Part shown: positions 1 to 5,687 of the stretch, one piece after another
Numbering within the stretch: position 1 is the stretch's first letter
Layout of the letters: each line of letters starts with the position of its first letter
NCBI GenBank assembly: GCA_900547435.1
Contig: URGO01000178.1
Coordinates: 1-5,687, forward strand
DNA length: 5,687 nt
Reading direction: 5' to 3'
DNA from: an uncultured Parabacteroides sp.
Lineage (GTDB): Bacteria > Bacteroidota > Bacteroidia > Bacteroidales > Tannerellaceae
Notes under the pieces: model-generated
Databases searched by the model: none
What the model saw: only the letters and a program-made list of their open reading frames with translations
Told to the model about the DNA's origin: nothing
Position numbers and translations under genes: made by a program

Positions 1-80
1 CAAATCCGGAACCGGGACGCACGAGTCAGTTGGCTGACATTAACTTATAGATTTTGAAGAAAAGAAATACTGCTAATTTC

Positions 81-138
81 AATAAAAACGCATTTGTAGG
101 AATAATTCTGAAATTATTTTTATAAATGCGTTTGTTTA
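81..138. repeat. Nested inverted repeat upstream of the ROK gene
   Basis: A perfect 10-bp outer inverted repeat, AAACGCATTT (86-95) and AAATGCGTTT (124-133), encloses a second palindrome, AATAATT (101-107), CTGA loop, AATTATT (112-118). The outer arms extend imperfectly to about 81 and 138. The outer right arm overlaps the candidate -33 element at 131-134. Two readings are possible: an operator for the downstream ROK regulator (ROK proteins of the NagC/Mlc type bind AT-rich palindromes), or a terminator for a gene ending left of the window. The palindromes are seen directly; either role is inferred. Confidence 0.6.
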
Positions 139-162
139 TTAAGATATTTATTGCCAACTTTG
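131..162 (+). promoter_or_regulatory. Candidate Bacteroidetes-type promoter for the ROK-MATE operon
   Basis: TTTG at 131-134 is followed, after 20 nt, by CAACTTTG at 155-162. This matches the Bacteroidetes housekeeping pattern TTTG-N19-21-TAnnTTTG in all but the first base of the -7 box. Transcription would begin near 169-172 and give a leader of about 90 nt before the ATG at 261. The -33 box lies within the right arm of the upstream inverted repeat, which would allow repression by a protein bound there. The match is visible; activity is inferred. Confidence 0.5.
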
Positions 163-260
163 TAGCATTAAAGAAAAGGCAAGTGGAAAATAAATAATTT
201 TTTCAGAATGTTTTTAGGCCAAAAAGGAATAAGTAAAGATTTTTCAATAAAAAACGCGAT

Positions 261-1466
261 ATGAAAGCAGATATTCAATGGCAGGAAAATAGTGGCAAGA
301 TTGCTGCAACGAAAAAGAGTTTGATACAGTACTTGATTTGTTCCGGACCTTCTACTCTTGCCGATATAGCCAAGAACTTGGATTTAAGTATTCCTACAAT
401 TGCCAAGTTTACTTCAGAGCTAATCGATGAGAACTATATCTTGGATTTGGGAAAGACGGATACGATGACAGGGCGTAAACCTAATCTTTATGGCTTGAAT
501 CCCAAGGTTGGGTATTTTATCGGTATAGACGTCCAGCATAAGAAAGTATGTTTAGGCTTGACCGATTTTGCCGGGACAATGAGTGGCAAGATGACTACGG
601 TTCCTTATGTGCTGGAAGATACGCCGCAGGCCTTAGACCGGTTGTATGCGATTATCAAGGAATATATCAAGAGTATATCGCTTCCGTTAAAGAAAATCAT
701 AGGAGTAGGGGTCAATATTGCCGGAAAAGTCAATGCTATGACCGGTTATTCTTATTCTTATTTCCAATTTAATGAAGAGCCATTGGCAAAAACCATGACA
801 CAGAATATCGGTTGGCCGGTCTATTTGGTCAATGTTTCTCGGGCTATGGCCTATGGCGAGTATATGTCCGGAGGTTTCTAGGACGATAAGAATCTCCTGT
901 TCATCAATCTGAACTGGGGGCTGGGGGCAGGACTCATTATAGACGGAAAGCCTTATTATGGCAAGTCCGGCTTTTCCGGAGAAATAGGCCATATTTGCGC
1001 ATTGAATAATGAAATTATCTGTAATTGTGGGAAAAAGGGCTGTCTTGAAACAGAAGTATCCGGTTTTGCCGTAGAGCGGATTTTGCGTGAACGCACGGCG
1101 CAAGGAATCACAACGATTATGACGGACTATATCGAAAAACGGGGGGAATTATTGCTGAGCGACTTTGTCGAGGCGGTACATAAAGGAGATGTCTTGTCGA
1201 TAGAGATTGTAGAACAATTTGGTTTCATTTTGGGACGTGCCATTGCCGGGTTGATTAATTTGTTGAATCCGGAGATAGTTATAGTAGGAGGACCGTTAGC
1301 CGGTACGAATGATTATTTGCTTTACCCCATGCAGAGTGCGATACAAAAATACTCTTTGGGTATGCTGAACCGGGAAACGAAAGTTTGTCTTTCTCAGATG
1401 GGAGAACGTTCAGCCGTGATAGGAGCCTGCCTGCTTTCCCGTAGTCGGTTATTAGATGTCATATAA
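261..1466 (+). pseudogene. ROK-family transcriptional regulator interrupted by an in-frame amber codon
   Basis: This would be a 401-residue ROK (repressor, ORF, kinase) regulator, a usual full length for the family, but codon 207 is TAG. Before it: a winged helix-turn-helix (about residues 18-75, with TGRKP in the wing), then the start of the ROK domain (FIGIDV at 86-91, GVGVNIAGKV at 148-157). The phosphate-loop glycines of true sugar kinases are absent (IDVQHKK), which fits a regulator. After the stop, in the same frame with no indel: NWGLGAG (218-224), the zinc-site motif GEIGH (240-244) with CNCGKKGC (254-261; ligands H244, C254, C256, C261), and NPEIVIVGG near the C-terminus. The sugar-site motif, normally E-N-D, reads V190-N191-V192. 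As read, translation gives a 206-residue fragment with the DNA-binding domain and half of the ROK fold, without zinc site or second lobe. Restart codons exist at 1002 (TTG) and 1119 (ATG) but would give only C-terminal pieces. The ATG at 261 fits the candidate promoter. Family assignment is firm; loss of function is inferred, and sequencing error or readthrough remain possible. Confidence 0.88.
879..881 (+). other. In-frame TAG within the ROK reading frame
   Basis: The codon lies between ...YMSGGF and DDKNLLFINL..., a surface-loop-like position just before the conserved NWGLGAG strand. No frame change accompanies it: 261-1466 is one continuous frame apart from this codon. One substitution would restore Lys (AAG), Gln (CAG), Glu (GAG), Trp, Ser, Leu or Tyr. 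Lys or Gln seems most natural in this hydrophilic loop, which is an inference. The other genes here stop at TAA, TAA and TGA, so TAG is not used as a terminator elsewhere in the window, but four genes are too few to conclude anything. Confidence 0.9.
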
Positions 1467-1469
1467 TAA

Positions 1470-2798
1470 ATGCAGAACATCAAAAACCTGACAGAAGGTC
1501 CTATCCGTAAGCAACAATTCAATCTGGCGATTCCTATCATGGGAACCTCCTTTATACAGATGGCATATAGCCTGACGGATATGGTATGGGTCGGACGATT
1601 GGGAAGTGGTGCGGTTGCAGCGGTAGGAGCCGTAGGCATATTGGCTTGGCTGATACAATCTATCTCGTTGATGAATAAGGTAGGTGCGGAGGTCTCGGTG
1701 GACCATTACAACTTATTACGAAACTATGAGGAGGCAAAACTCTATGCATCACACAATTTGACGATGGCGCTTTGCTTCTCGTTGGCTTTGGGATGTATCT
1801 TATTTGTGTTTGCCCCTTCTTTTATCGGATTGTATGGACTTAGCGAAGATATAGCCAATCAAGCAATAGAATATTTGCGGATTATCGCAACAGGATTTCC
1901 TTTGGTCTTTTTGGCATCAGCCTTTACGGGTATCCATAATGCGGCGGGAATGAGCAAGATACCATTTTATGTGAGTGGAAGCGGATTGGTGATGAATATG
2001 GTTCTTGACCCATTGTTTATACTCGGTTTTGGCTGGGGAACGGCCGGAGCCGCTTATGCAACGTGGCTATCTCAATTTACGGTCGTATTGCTTTTCCTTT
2101 ATCAAGTCAAGATAAAGAAAAGGCTTTGGGAAGACTTTCCCCTTTTCACTCCGATGAAGAGGCGTTTCTGTGCAAGGATAATTCGCTTGGGCTTGCCGGT
2201 CGCTTTGTTGAATTCCTTTTTTGCCATTATCAATCTGTTGATGGGGCGTACCGCTACGACATACGGCGGGCATATCGGTCTGATGGCATTAACCGCCGGC
2301 GGACAGATAGAAGCAATAGCTTGGAATACTTCCCAAGGGTTCAGTACAGCCTTGAGTACCTTTACGGCACAGAACTATGCCGCCTGCAGGAAAGAACGCA
2401 TTGATGCCGCTTACCGGACCACGCTTTGGATGACCTCTGTATTCGGATTGATCTGCACCTTGCTTTTCGTCTTTTGGGGAAGTGATCTGTTTTCGCTCTT
2501 TGTTTCGGAAACGGCCGCTTATCAAGCCGGAGGCGAGTTCTTGCGTATAGATGGTTATTCCATGATGTTTATGATGATAGAGATAACGATGCAGGGCCTG
2601 TTTTATGGTACGGGGCGAACCGTCCCACCGGCTATTATCAGCATTACGTTTAACACCTTGCGTGTACCGTTGGCCATTTATCTGGGTGCGATAGGATTGG
2701 GGATTACCGGAGTTTGGTGGGCGATAAGCATCTCCAGCACGTTGAAAGGAATCATTTCGTTTATCTGGTTCCGCATTTTGGAAAAGAAAATATGGTAA
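1470..2798 (+). CDS. MATE family multidrug/metabolite efflux transporter (NorM/DinF-like)
   Basis: This is a 442-residue inner-membrane transporter of the MATE family, which exports cationic drugs or metabolites in exchange for Na+ or H+. The length and the run of about 12 hydrophobic segments are normal for the family. Characteristic features are TM1 with SLTDMVWVGRLG (residues 34-45), the loop VGAEVSVDHYNLLRNYEEAK (71-90) in the place of the family's GxxNxxxA segment, MNMVLDPLFILGFGWGTAGAAYAT (about 175-198) closing the first half, and a matching second half with GGQIEAIAWNTSQGFSTA (277-294). The basic stretch KIKKRLW...KRRFCAR (214-236) is the cytoplasmic linker between halves. The ATG lies 3 nt after the ROK stop, with no room for a separate promoter, so it is co-transcribed and probably translationally coupled to the ROK gene. 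The upstream amber codon could therefore lower or deregulate its expression. Substrate cannot be told from sequence; no obvious defect is seen. Confidence 0.95.
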   Translation: MQNIKNLTEGPIRKQQFNLAIPIMGTSFIQMAYSLTDMVWVGRLGSGAVAAVGAVGILAWLIQSISLMNKVGAEVSVDHYNLLRNYEEAKLYASHNLTMALCFSLALGCILFVFAPSFIGLYGLSEDIANQAIEYLRIIATGFPLVFLASAFTGIHNAAGMSKIPFYVSGSGLVMNMVLDPLFILGFGWGTAGAAYATWLSQFTVVLLFLYQVKIKKRLWEDFPLFTPMKRRFCARIIRLGLPVALLNSFFAIINLLMGRTATTYGGHIGLMALTAGGQIEAIAWNTSQGFSTALSTFTAQNYAACRKERIDAAYRTTLWMTSVFGLICTLLFVFWGSDLFSLFVSETAAYQAGGEFLRIDGYSMMFMMIEITMQGLFYGTGRTVPPAIISITFNTLRVPLAIYLGAIGLGITGVWWAISISSTLKGIISFIWFRILEKKIW

Positions 2799-2826
2799 AA
2801 AAGGTATCGGATATCAAATTCATTCG

Positions 2827-2834
2827 TATTTTTG
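2827..2834 (+). promoter_or_regulatory. Candidate -7 box for metY
   Basis: TATTTTTG matches TAnnTTTG exactly and lies in the 68-nt gap between the MATE stop and metY. Transcription would begin near 2841, leaving a leader of about 26 nt. No good TTTG is present at the expected -33 position (around 2803-2807), so the promoter may be weak or activator-dependent. The gap is too short for a known class of S-adenosylmethionine riboswitch and none is seen. Some readthrough from the MATE gene is also likely because no terminator separates the two. Confidence 0.45.
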
Positions 2835-2866
2835 TCCGCGATAATATAAAATGAAAGAAAATAGTT

Positions 2867-4150
2867 ATGGAAGAAAATAAACTGAAAGCGGGTACGCTTT
2901 GTGTTCAGGCCGGTTGGAAGCCTAAAAATGGTGAGCCGCGTGTATTGCCGATTTATCAAAGTACGACATTCAAGTATGAGACCAGTGAGCAGATGGCGCG
3001 TCTGTTCGATTTGGAAGAGAGCGGTTATTTCTATACACGTTTGCAGAATCCCACCAACGATGCGGTGGCTTCTAAGATTGCGGCATTGGAAGGTGGTGTG
3101 GCGGCTATGCTGACCTCGTCCGGCCAGGCGGCCAATTTTTTTACCTGTTTCAATATTTGTGAGGCGGGCGACCATATCGTGAGTGCAACCAGCATTTACG
3201 GAGGGACCTATAACCTGTTGGGCGTTACCTTGAAGAAGATGGGGATTGATTGTACATTTGTGGATCAGGATGCTGATGAGGAAGAGATTGAAAAGGCCTT
3301 CCGTCCGAATACCAAAATGATGTTTGGCGAGATGATTTCCAATCCGGGCGTGATGGTTTTGGATGTTGAGAAGTTCGCCCGTATTGCTCATAAGCATGGC
3401 GTGCCATTGGTGGTAGACAATACTTTTGCGACTCCAATCAATTGCCGGCCCTTTGAATGGGGGGCGGATATCGTAACTCATTCTACAACCAAATATATGG
3501 ACGGACATGCCTCTTGTGTGGGGGGATGCATCGTGGATAGCGGAAACTTCGATTGGGAGGCTCATGCCGATAAGTTCCCCGGATTGTGCCAACCGGACGA
3601 GTCCTATCATGGATTGACTTATACGAAGGCTTTCGGGAAATTAGCATTTATCACGAAGGCTACCAGTCAATTGATGCGAGATTTGGGTTCTATCCAATCT
3701 CCGATGAATGCGTTTTTGTTGAACTTGGGTCTGGAAACGCTTCATTTGCGTGTCCCTCAACATTGTAAGAATGCGCAGATTGTAGCTGAGTGGTTAGAGA
3801 AATGTGATAAGGTGGCATGGGTCAATTATCCGGGTCTGAAGAGCAACAAGTATTATGAGTTAGCTCAGAAGTATTTGCCAAATGGCTCATGTGGTGTCCT
3901 TTCGTTTGGATTGAAAGGAGGCCGGGATGTGGCGATTCGTTTTATGGATAACCTGAAACTGGTGGCTATTGTAACGCATGTGGCGGATGCCCGTTCGTGT
4001 GTGCTCCATCCGGCCAGTCATACCCATCGCCAACTGACCGATGAGCAATTACTGGAAGCCGGTATTGCGCCTGATTTGATTCGCTTCTCGGTAGGTATCG
4101 AGAATGTAGAAGATATCCTTGCCGATATCGAGCAGGCATTGGCAAAATAA
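2867..4150 (+). CDS. metY: O-acetyl-L-homoserine sulfhydrylase (O-acetylhomoserine aminocarboxypropyltransferase)
   Basis: This cytoplasmic PLP enzyme joins O-acetyl-L-homoserine and sulfide to give L-homocysteine and acetate, the direct-sulfhydrylation route to methionine. The 427 residues match the family's usual length. The Cys/Met-metabolism PLP fold is complete: YTRLQNPTND (56-65; Tyr56 and Arg58 contact PLP phosphate of the partner subunit), SSGQAA (84-89), the ring-stacking Tyr111 in IYGGT, VVDNTFATP (182-190; Asp184 pairs with the pyridine nitrogen), THSTTKYMDGH (204-214) with the Schiff-base Lys209, and ADARSCVLHPASHTHRQL (373-390) and IRFSVGIE (405-412; Arg406 binds the substrate carboxylate). 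The extra residues around 225-265 (DNFDW-like segment to TKAFGKLA) are typical of sulfhydrylases rather than of cystathionine synthases or lyases of about 380-400 residues. Residue roles are taken from family knowledge. The start at ATG 2867 gives the standard N-terminus (AGTLCVQAGW). It is followed by a hairpin that likely ends its transcript. Cystathionine gamma-synthase-like activity is the main alternative but less likely. Confidence 0.95.
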   Translation: MEENKLKAGTLCVQAGWKPKNGEPRVLPIYQSTTFKYETSEQMARLFDLEESGYFYTRLQNPTNDAVASKIAALEGGVAAMLTSSGQAANFFTCFNICEAGDHIVSATSIYGGTYNLLGVTLKKMGIDCTFVDQDADEEEIEKAFRPNTKMMFGEMISNPGVMVLDVEKFARIAHKHGVPLVVDNTFATPINCRPFEWGADIVTHSTTKYMDGHASCVGGCIVDSGNFDWEAHADKFPGLCQPDESYHGLTYTKAFGKLAFITKATSQLMRDLGSIQSPMNAFLLNLGLETLHLRVPQHCKNAQIVAEWLEKCDKVAWVNYPGLKSNKYYELAQKYLPNGSCGVLSFGLKGGRDVAIRFMDNLKLVAIVTHVADARSCVLHPASHTHRQLTDEQLLEAGIAPDLIRFSVGIENVEDILADIEQALAK

Positions 4151-4160
4151 GGAAGTTTGA

Positions 4161-4219
4161 AAATACAGAGACGCAAGGGGATGAGGCTTTGAAGCTCTGA
4201 TCCTTGCGCCTTCGTATTT
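4161..4219 (+). terminator. Long imperfect hairpin after metY, probable terminator
   Basis: Eleven nucleotides after the metY stop, AAATAC (4161-4166) pairs with GTATTT (4214-4219), and CGCAAGG (4172-4178) pairs with CCTTGCG (4202-4208). The stem continues through AT/AT with a GG bulge to an inner GAG-CTT / AAG-CTC helix (4183-4197) closed by a two-base loop. No uridine run of the classic intrinsic kind follows (only ATTTGATATTT), so it could also stabilise the 3' end of the mRNA or be a dispersed intergenic repeat. The complementarity is seen; the terminator role is inferred from position. Confidence 0.5.
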
Positions 4220-4239
4220 GATATTTCCGATTTCTGAAA

Positions 4240-4319
4240 TTTATGCCTATATTCGGTTGCATTTATGCCTATGTTTTTTTCCGTTTATGCTTATGTTTTC
4301 TTTTAAAGATAGGCATGAA
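4240..4319. repeat. Phased direct-repeat array (three copies, 22-bp period) plus one inverted copy
   Basis: TTTATGCCTAT occurs at 4240-4250 and again at 4262-4272, and TTTATGCTTAT at 4284-4294. Start-to-start distance is exactly 22 bp both times, about two helical turns, so all copies face the same side of the DNA. An inverted version, ATAGGCATGAA, lies at 4309-4319 and matches the reverse complement at 10 of 11 positions. The 11-bp spacers differ between the first two copies, so conservation is limited to the core. This is the arrangement expected of a cooperatively bound operator or activator site (LytTR-type regulators use direct repeats at a similar phase). It is also the spacing of plasmid iterons, though nothing else here suggests a plasmid origin. 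Confidence 0.75.
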
Positions 4320-4331
4320 TTTTTTAAGGGG

Positions 4332-4361
4332 TTGGAGATTATTGGAATTATTCGTATATTG
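4332..4361 (+). promoter_or_regulatory. Weak candidate promoter for the PepSY-like lipoprotein gene
   Basis: TTG at 4332-4334 is followed after 20 nt by TATATTG at 4355-4361, a shortened match to TTTG-N19-21-TAnnTTTG. Transcription would begin near 4368 and give a leader of about 48 nt. It lies directly downstream of the phased repeat array, the nearest repeat being 12 nt upstream of the TTG, which suits regulation by an activator. A separate promoter is expected because a hairpin and 265 nt divide this gene from metY. Confidence 0.3.
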
Positions 4362-4415
4362 CCCACGGATTCAAATGAAAAGCACCTGTTAGTCAAAGAT
4401 ATTAAATGAAAAAAC

Positions 4416-5639
4416 ATGAAAGGTTGTAGATTGTCAAGCATATTGTTTTTGTTTACGGTATGGTTAAGTTTTATCGCTTGTACGGATGAGGAATATTCGG
4501 AAGATGTTTATGTGCCGATGGCAGACCTTCCGGATGTGGTGGAGGAAAATCTGATTTTCTATTTCCCGGATGAAATACCTATCTCAGTTGAAGAATTGAT
4601 AGATAATGAAAGCGGAAAGGTCTTTTATTATATAAGGTATAATCAAGATACGCATGTGGCATTAGATATGTCGGGGGAGTTGTTGGCTATGATGTGCTTG
4701 GAGCATTCGTTTCCGATAGCTTTGTGCGAAAAATATGCGGAGGCATTCAGGTATGTGGAATCGGATTTCGGAGACGAGGTCTGCGCGTTTCGGAAAACAG
4801 AATATGGTATAGCCTTGGGGATGAAGGAAAGCGGAAATTTTCTGGGGTTCGATGCCAATATGCAAGAATGCTTAGGCTATGAATTGGTAGGCTTGGAGGA
4901 ATATGGAGATATTTCTGATGTTTTGCCCGATCCGGTATCGCCTTTCTTGGGTGTTTATTTTCCGGAAACCAAGCTTCTGGATGTCTTGATTCCGACGGAA
5001 CGCATGGAAAATCCGGATTTTAGTTATAAAGTTTGGTTGTATGGGGGATATATCCTTACTTTTGATCGGAATTATACTTGGAAAATATTGGAAAATGATT
5101 CGGGAAAATCATTGCCCAAGGCATTGTTCGGAACTTTGCCTGAAGAGGTGAATACATATATTCAAGTCCATTGTCCGGAATTGAATATTTCCCGTATGGA
5201 GAAGAAAGTGGAAAATGAAACTATTCAATATTATTTTGAAACGACCGGGCATGAGGTATATGCTATCAGCATAGATAATCCGGACCGTCCGATACAATGG
5301 CCGAACAAGGAAATAAATGCCTTTATTCAGACTTATTTTGGCCTTTCAAGTACATCCAAGCGGACGACATTCAGTACCGATACACGTATTTTTGTGGTGG
5401 CTTTGCCCAATGGATTTGATTTTGCCATGAATGAGTCCGGAGAATGGCAATATGTCGATGGATATGGTCTTTCGTTTTCTGAGCTGAAAGAGCCGATTGT
5501 TCCGGAAACCATCATTCAGGAGGTAGAAGATCAATATCAAGTTACGATTGAACGGGTTGCCCCTCTTTCCGAAAATCTTTCGGAGGGATATCTGTTGCGT
5601 GACGCATCGGGAATAAGTTACTATGTTTGCATACGCTGA
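4416..5639 (+). CDS. Putative surface lipoprotein with tandem PepSY-like (DUF2874-type) repeats
   Basis: The 407-residue product starts with a lipoprotein signal: MKGCR, a hydrophobic core (about 6-20) and FIAC with Cys22 as the likely lipidated residue (Phe at -3 is uncommon but tolerated). TDEEYSED follows the cysteine; acidic residues here resemble the Bacteroidetes signal for export of lipoproteins to the cell surface. The rest appears to be about six degenerate copies of a PepSY-like unit, of the form LPxxVxxYixxxFP, a variable strand, a YxVxLxxGxxxxFD-like strand, then a G-W/L turn. Approximate copies: 38-94, 97-148, 170-226, 240-295, 296-349 and 362-407. The clearest pieces are LPDVVEENLIFYFPDE (38-53), YKVWLYGGYILTFDRNYTW (204-222), LPEEVNTYIQ (241-250) and VVALPNGFDFAMNESGEWQYVDG (around 327-349). 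Members of this fold are small periplasmic or surface proteins, often near two-component systems, with no established biochemical role. The partner or ligand is unknown. Family assignment is by recognition of the repeat pattern only. Confidence 0.75.
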   Translation: MKGCRLSSILFLFTVWLSFIACTDEEYSEDVYVPMADLPDVVEENLIFYFPDEIPISVEELIDNESGKVFYYIRYNQDTHVALDMSGELLAMMCLEHSFPIALCEKYAEAFRYVESDFGDEVCAFRKTEYGIALGMKESGNFLGFDANMQECLGYELVGLEEYGDISDVLPDPVSPFLGVYFPETKLLDVLIPTERMENPDFSYKVWLYGGYILTFDRNYTWKILENDSGKSLPKALFGTLPEEVNTYIQVHCPELNISRMEKKVENETIQYYFETTGHEVYAISIDNPDRPIQWPNKEINAFIQTYFGLSSTSKRTTFSTDTRIFVVALPNGFDFAMNESGEWQYVDGYGLSFSELKEPIVPETIIQEVEDQYQVTIERVAPLSENLSEGYLLRDASGISYYVCIR

Positions 5640-5687
5640 CAGCGGTTAATCCGCGAAAGGAATAAACGAAGAGTGCCTTAGGGTGTC

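Noticed and set aside
1..50. Possible 3' end of an upstream + strand gene (frame 3, ending ...SQLADINL at TAG 48-50)
   Set aside because: Fifteen codons are too few to identify, all three frames stop by position 57, and there is no motif to choose between them.
879..881. Pyrrolysine or other programmed recoding at the TAG
   Set aside because: No pyrrolysine machinery is known for Bacteroidales, no downstream recoding structure is evident, and a point nonsense mutation is simpler.
687..1103. 138-codon - strand frame across the ROK amber codon
   Set aside because: Shadow of the ROK coding strand; the + frame carries all conserved ROK motifs on both sides.
1002..1466. Separate gene made of the C-terminal half of the ROK protein
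   Set aside because: It would start at TTG in the middle of the zinc motif segment, after His244, so it could not fold as a domain; it is better read as the remainder of the interrupted gene.
2678..3610. 310-codon open frame on the - strand, antisense to the end of the MATE gene and most of the first half of metY
   Set aside because: It mirrors the strongly conserved metY coding sequence, has no recognisable domain, and its composition (many His, Arg, Ile) is that of a shadow frame.
4240..4294. Plasmid-type iteron origin
   Set aside because: The 22-bp spacing fits, but there is no replication initiator gene or DnaA box that I can see, and the surrounding genes are housekeeping chromosomal types.
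4240..4294. CRISPR array
   Set aside because: An 11-bp repeat with 11-bp spacers is far below CRISPR repeat and spacer lengths.
5642..5654. Short hairpin GCGG-TTAAT-CCGC just after the lipoprotein stop
   Set aside because: Only a 4-bp stem with no T run after it; too weak to call a terminator without data.

Overview
The window looks like chromosomal DNA of a gut Bacteroidales species (Bacteroides or Parabacteroides type). No Shine-Dalgarno-like purine boxes precede the starts. Candidate promoters follow the Bacteroidetes pattern (TTTG near -33, TAnnTTTG near -7). The protein families (ROK regulator with a GEIGH/CxCG zinc motif, O-acetylhomoserine sulfhydrylase, PepSY-like lipoprotein with an acidic stretch after the lipobox cysteine) are also typical of that group. 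This assignment is an inference from sequence style, not from a database match.

Layout, all on the + strand. 1-260 is AT-rich non-coding DNA with a nested palindrome (81-138) and a candidate promoter (131-162). 261-1466 is a ROK-family transcriptional regulator interrupted by one in-frame amber codon (879-881); the reading frame and all ROK motifs resume immediately after it. 1470-2798 is a MATE-type multidrug/metabolite efflux pump starting 3 nt after the ROK stop, so the two form an operon. After 68 nt containing a perfect TAnnTTTG box comes 2867-4150, a PLP-dependent O-acetylhomoserine sulfhydrylase (MetY type) that makes homocysteine from sulfide. 4151-4415 is a structured intergenic region: a long imperfect hairpin just after metY, then three direct copies of an 11-bp element spaced exactly 22 bp apart, then one inverted copy. 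4416-5639 is a lipoprotein built from about six PepSY-like (DUF2874-type) repeats. The last 48 nt hold nothing I can assign.

How the parts may work together: the ROK protein would normally sense a sugar or sugar derivative and control its own operon including the MATE pump. The amber codon should leave only the DNA-binding domain plus part of the first ROK lobe, so the pump may have lost regulation, or its translation may be reduced by polarity. metY appears to be a separate sulfur-assimilation unit. The PepSY-like lipoprotein probably has its own promoter, and the 22-bp-phased repeats in front of it look like a cooperative regulator-binding array. The two observations most worth follow-up are the single amber codon in an otherwise intact ROK gene and this phased repeat array.
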